Positions 34,657 to 43,549 of a stretch of 64,000 bases of DNA are shown piece by piece (position 1 is the first letter of the stretch; the number at the start of each line of letters is the position of its first letter). The DNA is from Lachnospiraceae bacterium (GTDB lineage: Bacteria > Bacillota > Clostridia > Lachnospirales > Lachnospiraceae): contig JAEEJA010000095.1 in the NCBI GenBank assembly GCA_016281605.1, forward strand, positions 89,971 through 153,970, given 5' to 3'. The translations under genes and the position numbers were made by a program. The notes under the pieces were generated by a model. That model worked only from the letters and a program-made list of their open reading frames with translations, made no database searches and was not told the origin of the DNA.

Positions 34657-36657
34657 TTATTGATGTTTTTCTTTTTGATTTTTAAGCATTCTCATGGCGT
34701 TTAATATACAGATAACCGCAACTCCTACATCTGCAAACACAGCGGCCCACATATTTGCTATACCCAGAGCGCCAAGTATAAGCACCCCTACCTTTACAGC
34801 CAATGCAAATATGATATTCTGCTTTGCGATTCGGGTTGTTTTTCTCGCGATTCTCATTACACTTCCAAGATGCATAAGATTATCGTCCATAACCACAACA
34901 TCCGCCGCTTCAATTGCAGCATCCGAACCTATGCCACCCATAGCTATACCAACATCTGCTCTGGTTAAAACCGGAGCATCGTTTATTCCATCACCTATGT
35001 AACCAATCTTTCCTTTTCCTGTGTTTGCATTTATCATCTCTTCCAGCTTTGCAACCTTTTCTTCAGGTAAAAGTTCAGATTCAACTATATCTATACCGAG
35101 CACCGATGCTGTATAGTCTCCGACTCTTTTGTCGTCGCCTGTAAGAAGCACTACACTCTTTACTCCCTCTTTACGAACACTCTCTAGCGCTTTCGCGGCT
35201 TCACCCTTTATGGTATCGGATATATATATGATTCCAAGAGCTTTATTTCCCTTAGCAACATAAACAACAGTGCTTCCTCCGGCTTCACTCGAAACATCAG
35301 AAAATCCCTTTACTGCCTTTTCAATCATGAGCTGACGTTTTCCGACATAGACAGTATGTTCACTCTGATCAGCATCGAGAATGGTAGCTTTAAGACCCTT
35401 TCCGGTTATATTTTGGATATCTTTTAGGGTATATATTAAGTTGTCGGATTTTAGTTTGAGGTTTGCTGTATTTCCAGGTATGGCGCTGTTTTCTTTGTTT
35501 TTGTTATCTACATCATCCGAGACGAGTTGAAGGTTCCAATAATTTCTGATAGATACAGCAATCGGATGTGTTGACATGCTTTCTGCAACGGCTGCTACTG
35601 AAATCACTTCATCTTCAGTATATCCAGGCATAACCTCCACCTTGTTAACCTCAAAAACACCCTTTGTAAGTGTTCCGGTCTTGTCTGTTACAAGTACTTC
35701 AATATCTGCGAGAAGCTCAAGATAGTTAGATCCTTTAACAAGCACACCGTTTCTCGAAGCTGCGCCTATTCCACCGAAGAAAGAAAGGGGTACACTTATA
35801 ACCAGAGCACAAGGACATGAAATAACCAGAAATGTACAAGCTCTGTATATCCAACTAAGTGGATTACCGAGTACAGTTGATGGGACAACTGCAAGCAAAA
35901 GAGCACATATAACAACTATAGGAGTATAGTAAATTGCGAATCTGGTTATAAAATTCTCCGTAACTGCCTTTTTCTCCGATGCATTTTCCACAAGTTCAAG
36001 GATACGGGCCACAGTAGAGTCTTCATACTTCTTAGCTGCTTTAAGCCTTATAAGTCCCTCTCCGTTAACACAACCGGAGATAATATCACATCCAGGGTGT
36101 ACACTTCTTGGGACAGATTCACCTGTGAGCGCTGCGGTATTGATCATGCTTTCTCCGCTAATTACAGTACCATCTACAGGAATCTTCTCGCCTGGCTTAA
36201 CAACTATGATATCGTCAATCTCTACCTCGTCCGGAAATACTTCCTCAACACTTCCGTCTTTTCTTTCAACAAATGCACTTTCAGGTGCAATATCCATCAA
36301 ATCCTTAATCGATTTTCTGGACTTTTTTACTGCGTATTGCTGGAAGAACTCACCCACCTGATAGAAAAGCATAACAGCGCATGCTTCCGCGTACTCTCCT
36401 GTAATATATGCTCCGACGGTAGCAATAACCATGAGAAATGACTCGTCTAAAAGCTGTTTGTTATATATCCCTTTTATAGATTTTTTGATAACATTTAATC
36501 CGACAATCAGATATGGAACTGTGAATAATCCCATACTTATCCACTTATTGTTGAAAACTTGTGGACAAATCGGGACAACTGTTAATATTTCGAGTACAAT
36601 AAAAAGGACACCTGCAATTATTATAAGTCGAAGCTCCTTTTTCTGCTTTTTTGACAT
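34657..36657 (-). CDS. P1B-type ATPase, Zn2+/Cd2+ exporter
   Basis: 666 residues from the ATG at 36657 (AAGGA before it; a start at 36705 is possible). It has the P1B layout but no N-terminal metal-binding domain. Motifs: ALTGESVP in the actuator, SCPCALVISVP in the transport helix, VTDKTGTLTKG phosphorylation site, STHPIAVSI (HP motif), GDGINDAPVL hinge, and a final pair of helices with AVKVGVLILG and VFADVGVAV. The Lys and Asp in these helices are those used by ZntA-type pumps, so Zn2+, Cd2+ or Pb2+ export is likely. The HMA domain is a separate gene at 36800 and the regulator an ArsR at 37042. Confidence 0.92.
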   Translation of the reverse strand: MSKKQKKELRLIIIAGVLFIVLEILTVVPICPQVFNNKWISMGLFTVPYLIVGLNVIKKSIKGIYNKQLLDESFLMVIATVGAYITGEYAEACAVMLFYQVGEFFQQYAVKKSRKSIKDLMDIAPESAFVERKDGSVEEVFPDEVEIDDIIVVKPGEKIPVDGTVISGESMINTAALTGESVPRSVHPGCDIISGCVNGEGLIRLKAAKKYEDSTVARILELVENASEKKAVTENFITRFAIYYTPIVVICALLLAVVPSTVLGNPLSWIYRACTFLVISCPCALVISVPLSFFGGIGAASRNGVLVKGSNYLELLADIEVLVTDKTGTLTKGVFEVNKVEVMPGYTEDEVISVAAVAESMSTHPIAVSIRNYWNLQLVSDDVDNKNKENSAIPGNTANLKLKSDNLIYTLKDIQNITGKGLKATILDADQSEHTVYVGKRQLMIEKAVKGFSDVSSEAGGSTVVYVAKGNKALGIIYISDTIKGEAAKALESVRKEGVKSVVLLTGDDKRVGDYTASVLGIDIVESELLPEEKVAKLEEMINANTGKGKIGYIGDGINDAPVLTRADVGIAMGGIGSDAAIEAADVVVMDDNLMHLGSVMRIARKTTRIAKQNIIFALAVKVGVLILGALGIANMWAAVFADVGVAVICILNAMRMLKNQKEKHQ

Positions 36658-36752
36658 GATTCCTTCCATTCCGAGAACTGTTTGACTCTGTCGGAGATGC
36701 TCCAATAACCAAGGAAACTTGAAAATAAACTTCGGTCTGAATTATTTCTTCT

Positions 36753-36770
36753 CAATAATGATAATTATTG
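36753..36770. promoter_or_regulatory. Palindrome upstream of the metal ATPase
   Basis: CAATAATGATAATTATTG: arms CAATAAT and ATTATTG around GATA. It lies between the HMA gene stop and the ATPase start. It may be a second regulator site or an attenuating hairpin; sequence alone does not decide. Confidence 0.4.
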
Positions 36771-36799
36771 CTTCTCCGTCAGGTTCTCAATTATAGTTT

Positions 36800-37018
36800 T
36801 TATCTTACGATGGAGCAGTCAGGCTCAATCTTTTTTATTTCTTTCTCAACCTTATCCATTATTTCATAAAATGAATCATCATCGCAATCTATGGTAAGCT
36901 TCTGCTGCATAAAGTTAACAGTTGCACTGTTTACTCCGTCAAGTGCATTGATTGCCTTCTCCATCTTTGATGCACAGTGTGCACAATCTAATTCCTCTAA
37001 TTTGAATCTCTTTTTCAT
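36800..37018 (-). CDS. Heavy-metal-associated (HMA) domain protein, metal chaperone
   Basis: 72 residues from the ATG at 37018 (GGAGG 6 nt before). The metal site is LDCAHCASKME (CxxC at about residues 11-14) and the fold is the ferredoxin-like HMA domain (VNFMQQKLTIDCDDD strand). It matches the domain that other P1B ATPases carry at their N-terminus, which the neighbouring pump lacks. It should bind Zn2+ or Cd2+ (or Cu+) and pass it to the pump. It lies 23 nt after the ArsR stop. Confidence 0.88.
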   Translation of the reverse strand: MKKRFKLEELDCAHCASKMEKAINALDGVNSATVNFMQQKLTIDCDDDSFYEIMDKVEKEIKKIEPDCSIVR

Positions 37019-37041
37019 ACTAACCTCCATTTTTTCTCTTG

Positions 37042-37323
37042 TTATTCCTCTATGTGTTCAATTCCCAGTGCCAGAATACTCTTTACATGATCATCTGCCA
37101 GGGAGTATATGTTAGCCTTTCCACTTCTCTGTGAACTGACCAACTTTGATGACTTTAAAATCTTTAACTGATGCGATACCGCTGATTGATTCATATTTAT
37201 ATCCGCACAAATGTCAGAAACGTTTTTCTCTGACTCCATCAAAGAAAATAGAATCTTAATTCTGGTAGAATCGCCAAAATTCTTAAAGAGTTCTGACAGA
37301 TCTATTAGCTTATCTTCTTCCAT
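37042..37323 (-). CDS. ArsR/SmtB-family zinc-type repressor
   Basis: 93 residues. The winged helix has the recognition helix NMNQSAVSHQLKILKSSKLV. The alpha-5 site is complete: DDHVKSILALGIEHIEE, i.e. D-x-H-x10-H-x2-E as in SmtB and CzrA, which bind Zn2+ or Co2+ between the subunits. No alpha-3 CxC site is seen, though FGDST replaces it. It should repress the module and be released by zinc. A perfect 9-4-9 palindrome about 128 bp upstream (37451-37472) is the likely operator. The ATG is followed by the pump and HMA genes on the same strand. Confidence 0.92.
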   Translation of the reverse strand: MEEDKLIDLSELFKNFGDSTRIKILFSLMESEKNVSDICADINMNQSAVSHQLKILKSSKLVSSQRSGKANIYSLADDHVKSILALGIEHIEE

Positions 37324-37450
37324 GACTTTCCTTTCTTTATATGATACGGTTTGAAGCGGCTTTTGTCCTGTGGATTATGGCGTGTGGATTGTAACTTCTG
37401 GATTTGCGGCCACTAATTTATCATATAAATATTTGTATTCTTATTTCATA

Positions 37451-37472
37451 TGAACATATTATCATATGTTCA
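37451..37472. promoter_or_regulatory. ArsR/SmtB-type operator
   Basis: Perfect dyad: arms TGAACATAT and ATATGTTCA around TATC. The ATATGAACA-type arms are those bound by SmtB/CzrA-type regulators. It lies upstream of the arsR-HMA-ATPase genes. Confidence 0.75.
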
Positions 37473-37513
37473 AGATGAAGTCAACTACCATTTAGATTTT
37501 TTTGCCTGGATTT

Positions 37514-37755
37514 TGCACGGACCAGATTTTTTGGCGGTTTTAGTCAAAAGTTCTGGCTGTGGGACGAAATTTAAAGCTTCTGAACCATCCCTTTTGAGAA
37601 AATCTGCGATTTAGGATGGTTCTCTCCCGCCTGAAACCACCTCGGAACCATCCTTTTTGAGAAAATCTGCGATTTAGGATGGTTCTCTCCCGCCTGAAAC
37701 CACCTCGGAACCATCCTTTTTGAGATTTTCTGCAATTTAGGTAGGTCCACTCCCC
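37514..37755. repeat. 63-bp tandem repeat with upstream module
   Basis: Module B (37514-37569) precedes three copies of module A starting at 37582, 37645 and 37708, exact period 63 bp, the third diverging. Each of the first two A units has arms GAACCATCC and GGATGGTTC around a 22-nt loop. An open minus-strand frame across them is a by-product of the 63-bp (21-codon) period. Modules A and B recur, in the order A then B, at 49195-49308. Confidence 0.8.
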
Positions 37756-37794
37756 CATAAAATCACTTATAATACTTACTAACTGATTTTAATA

Positions 37795-37823
37795 TGGATT
37801 TTCTACTTCATTTTTATTATAAT
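37795..37823 (+). promoter_or_regulatory. Probable promoter of the SulP gene
   Basis: TGGATT at 37795-37800, a 17-nt spacer and a perfect TATAAT at 37818-37823. The -35 is poor. Confidence 0.45.
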
Positions 37824-37890
37824 ATAAGTACATAAACGTTAATAAAAACAACAGATTCATTCCAATAAACAAACACTTTGGAGATAATAC

Positions 37891-39783
37891 ATGACTAAAT
37901 TTAAAACAAATAAAAAAAACTTCACTGTTAAAAACATTTTAACTGATATAGTGGTAGGTATAGTAATTGCGCTAATTTCAATTCCGATATCCATGGGATA
38001 TGCTTTGGTTGCGGGACTTCCGGTAATATACGGGCTTTATGGCTCTCTTCTTCCCATACTTGCATATGCCTTTCTGACTTCTTCACCTAGATATATATTT
38101 GGTGTGGATGCTGCCCCGGCAGCACTTACCGGTGGTGTCTTGCTTACACTTTCCATAACAAACGAATCCGAAAGAGCTATAAAAATAGTTCCGGTAATTA
38201 CCTTAATAACTGCTATCTGGCTAATTATATTTTATATTGTCAGAGCTGATAGAATAATCAAATATATATCAGAATCTGTTATGGGCGGATTTATAACAGG
38301 TATAGGTATGACCATAATACTCATGCAGGTGCCTAAACTTTTTGGCGGTGACAGCGGAATGGGTGAGCTTTCTGCCCTTATTGCTCACATCTATACAGAA
38401 GCCGGCGAAGGTTTTCATCTACTTTCTTTTGCTTTGGGTATATCAACGATAATAATTATACTTATATGTAAAAAACTTTTTCCCAAGGCACCTATGGCCG
38501 CAATCATGATGATTGGCGGAGCATGTCTTACCAAGTTTATGAATATCGATAAATACGGCGTTAAACTCCTTCCTGATGTAAAGTCCGGACTTCCTAAGTT
38601 TGTACTTCCGGATGTTACTCTTCTAATTGACAATACAGGCTATATGTTCTTATCTGCCCTTATTATCGCCCTTGTTATCTTTTCAGAAACTCTTCTTGCA
38701 ACCAAGAACTTTGGTAATAAGCATGATGATAAGATTGACAACCGAAGAGAAATCCTTGCTTACAGCGTTGGAAATCTTATTGCTTCGCTTTCAGGATGCT
38801 GTCCGGTAAATGGTAGCGTATCCAGAACCGGTCTTGCGGAGCAGTACGGCATCAAGTCACAGCTAGCTTCCATCGTTGCTTCACTTTCTATGTTCTTTGT
38901 ATTAATGTTTGGAACAGGCTTTATACCTTACCTTCCGGTACCCGTACTAACAGCCATAGTTATATCTGCCCTTATCGGAACATTTGAATTCAGTCTTGCT
39001 TCAAAACTTAGAAAAACCGACAAAACCGAATTTTGGATATTCATGACAGCATGCCTTACAGTCCTTGTTTTCGGAACTATTTATGGTGTTTTAATAGGAG
39101 TAGTACTGTCCTCCGTCACATTTATTATACGACAGGCAAGACCAACCACCGACTTCCTCGGCTGTATAGAAGGTGTACCGGGCTTCTACTCCTTAAAGCG
39201 AAACAGTAATGCTCATCCACTGAAACACACGGTTATTTATCGATTTAACGGTGCTGTTTTTTATGCAAATGTAGATATTTTCATCGATTCCCTTAAAGAA
39301 GAGGTTACGGATTCTGTTCGCTATATCGTTGTAGATATGTCGGGGGTCGGATCTGTGGACTATACAGCCTGTGAAAAGCTAAAGAATCTTTATAGAAAAT
39401 ATGCCGAAAAAGGCGTAAGTCTGGTATATGCGGGACACTCCGGCGACTTGAATGATCAATTCAGAAAATACGGAGCTTCCGAGCTTATAATGGAGGGTGC
39501 TGTAGCATCCACAATTCAAAGAGGCCTCAGAAATATAGGAATTGTAGAGCCTTACATACTGACAACATCCGATAGAGGTAAAACACTTTATCATCACTCA
39601 GCATCTTCCCATCATATAGCTGAGTTTGAGTGGGCCTTCGGTGAAGTGTCTTATGAGAAGCTCGAAGAACTTACAAAAGAAACCTTAGAATCCGATAATC
39701 CTATTGCTTATGAACTAATAAAAGAGGACTGGGAGTATTATCGAAAAACCATAAAAAACAGTAAACATGAGGAAAAGAATTGA
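37891..39783 (+). CDS. SulP-family inorganic anion transporter with STAS domain
   Basis: 630 residues. About 11-13 hydrophobic segments occupy residues 15-415, beginning with ISIPISMGYALVAGLPVIYG (the SulP signature region) and including PVNGSVSRTGLAEQYG. A cytoplasmic STAS domain follows at about 440-555 (VVDMSGVGSVDYTACEKL) and a short tail. The family moves sulfate, bicarbonate or other anions, often coupled to protons or sodium; the anion cannot be read here. No carbonic anhydrase gene is next to it. The ribosome site is GGAGA. The gene has a probable promoter at 37795-37823 and is separated from galK by a small-RNA-like unit. Confidence 0.9.
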   Translation: MTKFKTNKKNFTVKNILTDIVVGIVIALISIPISMGYALVAGLPVIYGLYGSLLPILAYAFLTSSPRYIFGVDAAPAALTGGVLLTLSITNESERAIKIVPVITLITAIWLIIFYIVRADRIIKYISESVMGGFITGIGMTIILMQVPKLFGGDSGMGELSALIAHIYTEAGEGFHLLSFALGISTIIIILICKKLFPKAPMAAIMMIGGACLTKFMNIDKYGVKLLPDVKSGLPKFVLPDVTLLIDNTGYMFLSALIIALVIFSETLLATKNFGNKHDDKIDNRREILAYSVGNLIASLSGCCPVNGSVSRTGLAEQYGIKSQLASIVASLSMFFVLMFGTGFIPYLPVPVLTAIVISALIGTFEFSLASKLRKTDKTEFWIFMTACLTVLVFGTIYGVLIGVVLSSVTFIIRQARPTTDFLGCIEGVPGFYSLKRNSNAHPLKHTVIYRFNGAVFYANVDIFIDSLKEEVTDSVRYIVVDMSGVGSVDYTACEKLKNLYRKYAEKGVSLVYAGHSGDLNDQFRKYGASELIMEGAVASTIQRGLRNIGIVEPYILTTSDRGKTLYHHSASSHHIAEFEWAFGEVSYEKLEELTKETLESDNPIAYELIKEDWEYYRKTIKNSKHEEKN

Positions 39784-39949
39784 CAGAACTTTAGGAATTA
39801 CGGGTCTTTTTTAATGTACCAAAACGAGACTTGCGATAAAATAAGCACTCCGAGCATCCATAAGGATATATAGTAGTTGATATGATAATAATCACTAAAT
39901 AATGTGGTTTTTTGTAAGAAAATTTTAATGAAATATTTTAATTTTACTA
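39784..39949. other. Gene-free AT-rich stretch
   Basis: This is the first part of the 407-bp gap between sulP and galK. It has no ORF with a ribosome site. It ends at the promoter of the small-RNA candidate. Confidence 0.4.
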
Positions 39950-39978
39950 TTGCTATTTTGTAAAAATGCGTATATAAT
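39950..39978 (+). promoter_or_regulatory. Promoter of the small-RNA candidate
   Basis: TTGCTA at 39950-39955, a 17-nt spacer and a perfect TATAAT at 39973-39978. Nothing coding follows on this strand before the terminator. Confidence 0.7.
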
Positions 39979-39984
39979 GTGTCT

Positions 39985-40077
39985 AAATATTAACATTTGA
40001 TATTTACTAATTTTCGATAAATCACCTATCCCCAAAAGAAGAGGTACGGTTCACTGTGTGGTGTGACCGTACCTCTT
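39985..40077 (+). ncRNA. Candidate small RNA, about 93 nt
   Basis: From the predicted start near 39985 the transcript ends at the intrinsic terminator with arms GAGGTACGGT (40041-40050) and ACCGTACCTC (40066-40075), followed by TTTT. No start codon with a ribosome site or frame of useful length lies inside. Just before the terminator hairpin is the unpaired C-rich element ATCACCTATCCCC (40021-40033); its first seven bases equal part of the 16S rRNA 3' end, so it could pair with ribosome sites. The neighbours converge, so it is not a leader of a gene. Its existence as RNA is inferred. Confidence 0.5.
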
Positions 40078-40121
40078 TTCGTTGTATAGATTTTTATTCA
40101 AGACTCGCTTGTCACTATCCC

Positions 40122-40194
40122 TGCCTACACTTTAGCTTAAAGATCCCCGCCGACACTTTAGCTTAAAGGTGCAATATATCTCTGACAGAGTTAA
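40122..40194 (-). repeat. Dispersed hairpin repeat, copy D (degenerate, partly doubled)
   Basis: The segment ACACTTTAGCTTAAAG occurs twice (40127-40142 and 40153-40168), followed by CTGACAGAGTTAA, which corresponds to CGACTGAGTTAA in copies A and C. CAAGACTCGC, a piece of cluster E, lies just before it at 40099. It abuts the galK stop. Confidence 0.55.
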
Positions 40195-41372
40195 AATTTA
40201 ACCTTCACAGGACCATCGCCGATGCTTACTATGTAGAAGTCGGCATCATAGCCTATCTTCTCTCTATAGTCACGCTTAACTCGCTCGACAAAGAGCTCAA
40301 CATCGTCCTCATTTACGATACTTACGGTACATCCGCCAAATCCTGCGCCGGTCATACGTGATCCTATTACACCACGCTGCTCCCATGATGACTCCACAAG
40401 TGTATCCAGCTCTCTGCCTGTTACCTCATAATCATCTCTGAGAGATATGTGCGACTCATTCATAAGCTTTCCAAAAGTCTCTATATCGTTATTTTTAAGG
40501 GCTTCTACAGCTTTTATAGTTCTCTGATTCTCATAGACTGCGTGTCTCGCCCTCTTCTGATTAGTGCTATCCTTTATAAGGCCGCTATGCTCTTCAAAGT
40601 CCTCTTCACTAAGCTCACCAAGACTCTTTATATCAAGCTTTGTCTGCAAATCTGCCAATGCTTCCTCGCACTGTGCTCTACGTTCGTTGTACTTCGAATC
40701 TCCCAAACCACGTTTCTTGTTTGAACTAGCTATAACAATCTTCATTCCATCCAGCTTAATAGGGGCATACTCGTACTCTAAATTCGATGTATCCAAAAAT
40801 ATAGCATTATTCTCTTTACCCATAGCAATGGCAAACTGATCCATAATTCCGCAATTGACACCATTGAAATTATTTTCAGAGTACTGACCTATAAGGGCCA
40901 GATCCTGATTAGAAAACTTAAATCCATAAATATCATTAGCTATAAATCCGGTCAGTACTTCGATGGACGCCGAAGAAGAAAGCCCTGAGCCATTTGGTAT
41001 GGTTCCAAAAACCATAAGATCAAATCCATAATCTGCTTTTTTACCACGTTCTTCCATAGCCCATAGAACTCCAAGCGGATAGTTTACCCAGCCTAAACTT
41101 TTTTGATATTCAAGCTCATCCAAAGATGCTTCGATTATTCCAAGCTTATTAAAGTTTACGGAGTAGAACCTAAGCTTCCTATCATTTCTTTTTCTTGCTA
41201 CTCCATAAGTTCCTATGGTAAGAGCACATGGAAATACATGTCCTCCGTTATAATCAGTATGTTCACCTATAAGATTTACTCTTCCCGGAGAAAAATAGCA
41301 ACGTATGTCGCCTTCATCTCCAAACACACGACAGAAATTTTGTCTGACCAAACGTAACTTTTCCTTGTCCAT
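40191..41372 (-). CDS. galK: Galactokinase
   Basis: 393 residues, standard length. GHMP-kinase signatures: galactose signature GRVNLIGEHTDYNGG (about 30-44), ATP loop PNGSGLSSSAS (about 125-135) and the C-terminal GGCTVSIV. It phosphorylates galactose at O1 with ATP, the first step of the Leloir pathway. No galT, galE or transporter is adjacent. GGAGG lies 12 nt before the ATG, longer than usual, and no in-frame alternative exists upstream before a TAG. Confidence 0.94.
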   Translation of the reverse strand: MDKEKLRLVRQNFCRVFGDEGDIRCYFSPGRVNLIGEHTDYNGGHVFPCALTIGTYGVARKRNDRKLRFYSVNFNKLGIIEASLDELEYQKSLGWVNYPLGVLWAMEERGKKADYGFDLMVFGTIPNGSGLSSSASIEVLTGFIANDIYGFKFSNQDLALIGQYSENNFNGVNCGIMDQFAIAMGKENNAIFLDTSNLEYEYAPIKLDGMKIVIASSNKKRGLGDSKYNERRAQCEEALADLQTKLDIKSLGELSEEDFEEHSGLIKDSTNQKRARHAVYENQRTIKAVEALKNNDIETFGKLMNESHISLRDDYEVTGRELDTLVESSWEQRGVIGSRMTGAGFGGCTVSIVNEDDVELFVERVKRDYREKIGYDADFYIVSIGDGPVKVKF

Positions 41373-41474
41373 ATCTATATACTACCTCCATGTCGGTTCG
41401 AAATTTTTATTGCAATACATTTTAACATAGCAGATAAATAATGGTCAAGATGATACCTTAATAATTTCTATCAC

Positions 41475-41503
41475 TTGACATCTTTTTAACATATCTATAG
41501 TAT
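41475..41503 (+). promoter_or_regulatory. Promoter of the secreted transglutaminase gene
   Basis: TTGACA at 41475-41480, a 17-nt spacer and TAGTAT at 41498-41503; the start is near 41510. Confidence 0.65.
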
Positions 41504-41547
41504 AGAATTTACTTTAATAAAAATAATTTATGGAGGTCGGATGTCAT

Positions 41548-43437
41548 ATGAGAGAAAGAATTTTACACTGCAGTGTTAGTTTTTTACTACTTGCAATTAT
41601 AATAAATATCGTTAGTCCTGCCTCTGCTTATGCTATAAATGTCACAAGAACAGCTGTTAGTCCTGCCCTTGTTGAGAGTAGTTTTTATACTGCAAATAAC
41701 AATTCTGAAAACAATAATCCTGTTAACAATAATTCTGCGAATTATGAGTCTTGTAATCACATTTACCATATACCGGAGGGAGAAGTTTTAGAGCATATCG
41801 ATTCGTCCAAAAGAGAATCTAAAGCTTTAAGGAATTCATCTAAGGACGCTTTGGCAGAAATCACTTCTGACCTTTCATTACAGGCAGGTTCTGATGACCT
41901 CGATTTGCAGTACTTTTACGCCTGTTCAACTTCTTACGGATACAAACAGTTTGAAACATACGGAGCATCTGAAGATTATCAAAAATACTATCGCAATACC
42001 TTGTCAGCAGCTTTAGAGATATATCTGTCTGACGAAGATGTTACTTCATATGTAACCTACAATAATACCAAGAGATATCTTCTGAAAATGTTTCGATTTA
42101 AATCATATGTTAACGAAGATAAGATACGTATGATTTTCAAATCTTATTTAAGTATGCTGTACGATCACCCTTTGCTTTTCTTTGCAGATCCTTCCTTGAT
42201 TTACAGTGGTAATAAGGTTTACCTCACTATTAGTGATGAATATATATCCGGCGAGGTGAGAGAAGAAATCTATCGGAAGTTTACGGAAAAGCTTTTACAA
42301 ATCTCGGAAGAGTGTGAGAAATTTAACTCCAATTATAAGATACTACGTTATATCCATGATGAAATCTCAAGAATTGTTTCTTATGCTAACGATTCACAGG
42401 GAAATGCATTGCAAACCAGGGAAGCTCACTCTATCGCTGGTTTTGTAGAGTCAAGGAAAATAGTTTGCGAAGGTTATTCCGCCACATTTCTTGCAATAGC
42501 ATCTTACTTAAATATCGAAACCCTATTTGTAGCAGGGTATACCGGATCTACCGGACACGCATGGAATATGGCGAAGTTTGATGATGGTAACTTCTATTTT
42601 ATCGATACTACCTGGGATGATTCCGGTATAAGCCTTTCACATTACTATTTTGGAATCGGAAGTAAGCTACTTGAAAATCACTCTATCACAAACGGTGAGC
42701 TCTACAATATAGGTGATTCGGTAATATATACTTATAATCTTCCCGCTATTCCGGAAAGTAACTTTAAGTACGATACAGAAACTGCTACGAAAACCGCAGT
42801 AGAAAAGGACCAGATTGAAGCAGAACCATATATAGATGAAACTCCGGAGCCCACTTCTCCTGTAAATCCTGCACCGGGATCAGATTCAGAAAATGCTTCT
42901 ATGACTCCTGCTACTCCTGCGACTGCCCAAGTAACCACTGTTACTCAGGCAACAACCTCAGCCATCTACGTTTCATTTAAAAAGACTTCTTTAAGTCTTA
43001 TGCCTGGTAAGAAAAAATATATCGGTAGCATTAGCAGCGAAATCCCAAATGAAAAAATAATTACTTCTAATAATTATATAAAGCTTATACAAGACGATGG
43101 TTTACTATATGTAAAAGCCTCAAAAAATGCTGTTATGGGAAAGAAAGCCAAGATAGTTTTTAAAGATATGTATATCGGCACAAATGAAGTAAATATAAAA
43201 GTTAAAATCAAGAGAAAAATAAAAGTCCAAAAACAAGTAAAAACATGTTATAATCTGTACTTGCCGGGCAAGAAAAGGAGCACATCGCTTAACATAAAGA
43301 CTGAAAACTTTTGTAAAGTTAATAAACAATCTTTATCCGGAAAAAGAATTCGATTTTCTGTAAAACTTTTAAAAAAGAAAAGATGTAATATTATATTCGA
43401 ATATCAAGGAAAACGCGTTAAGATACGAGTCATGTAG
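41548..43437 (+). CDS. Secreted transglutaminase-like protein
   Basis: 629 residues from the ATG at 41548; an ATG at 41530 lies inside the ribosome site GGAGG. Signal peptide (about 1-30) ending ASAYA. A long Asn/Ser-rich stretch is followed by an alpha-helical region, then a transglutaminase-like domain: Cys in KIVCEGYSATF (about 307), His in TGHAWNM (about 337), Asp in FIDTTWDD (about 353). A Thr/Pro linker (about 410-475) and a beta-rich, very Lys-rich C-terminal region (about 475-629) follow, perhaps binding anionic wall polymers. It probably works outside the cell; the substrate is unknown. It has its own promoter. Confidence 0.78.
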   Translation: MRERILHCSVSFLLLAIIINIVSPASAYAINVTRTAVSPALVESSFYTANNNSENNNPVNNNSANYESCNHIYHIPEGEVLEHIDSSKRESKALRNSSKDALAEITSDLSLQAGSDDLDLQYFYACSTSYGYKQFETYGASEDYQKYYRNTLSAALEIYLSDEDVTSYVTYNNTKRYLLKMFRFKSYVNEDKIRMIFKSYLSMLYDHPLLFFADPSLIYSGNKVYLTISDEYISGEVREEIYRKFTEKLLQISEECEKFNSNYKILRYIHDEISRIVSYANDSQGNALQTREAHSIAGFVESRKIVCEGYSATFLAIASYLNIETLFVAGYTGSTGHAWNMAKFDDGNFYFIDTTWDDSGISLSHYYFGIGSKLLENHSITNGELYNIGDSVIYTYNLPAIPESNFKYDTETATKTAVEKDQIEAEPYIDETPEPTSPVNPAPGSDSENASMTPATPATAQVTTVTQATTSAIYVSFKKTSLSLMPGKKKYIGSISSEIPNEKIITSNNYIKLIQDDGLLYVKASKNAVMGKKAKIVFKDMYIGTNEVNIKVKIKRKIKVQKQVKTCYNLYLPGKKRSTSLNIKTENFCKVNKQSLSGKRIRFSVKLLKKKRCNIIFEYQGKRVKIRVM

Positions 43438-43441
43438 GTAT

Positions 43442-43524
43442 ATGTCTACTAAATGCCGGAAATAAATGCAGAGCACCTCTTTGAATCAAGGTGCACAAGA
43501 CTCGCAAACGAACCTTGACAATTC
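43442..43524 (+). repeat. Palindrome-cluster relative, copy F
   Basis: It repeats the plan of cluster E in degenerate form: TGTCTACTAAATGCCGGA (43443-43460) for TGTCTGCTAAAGCAGAC, then a hairpin GCACCT/AGGTGC (43473-43494) and CAAGACTCGC with a decayed partner. It occupies the gap between the transglutaminase stop and truA. Confidence 0.5.
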
Positions 43525-43549
43525 TATCAAAAAAATAAAGGAATACAAA

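Noticed and set aside
37582..37755. CRISPR array
   Set aside because: The 63-bp units are contiguous, without unique spacers, and no cas gene is present.
37540..37758. 72-codon minus-strand frame with repeated peptide
   Set aside because: It is produced by the 63-bp tandem repeat being a multiple of three; no ribosome site, and the units are hairpins that recur elsewhere out of frame.
43466..43549. 28-codon N-terminal extension of TruA
   Set aside because: This part is repeat copy F; the ATG at 43550 has the ribosome site and fits the family length.
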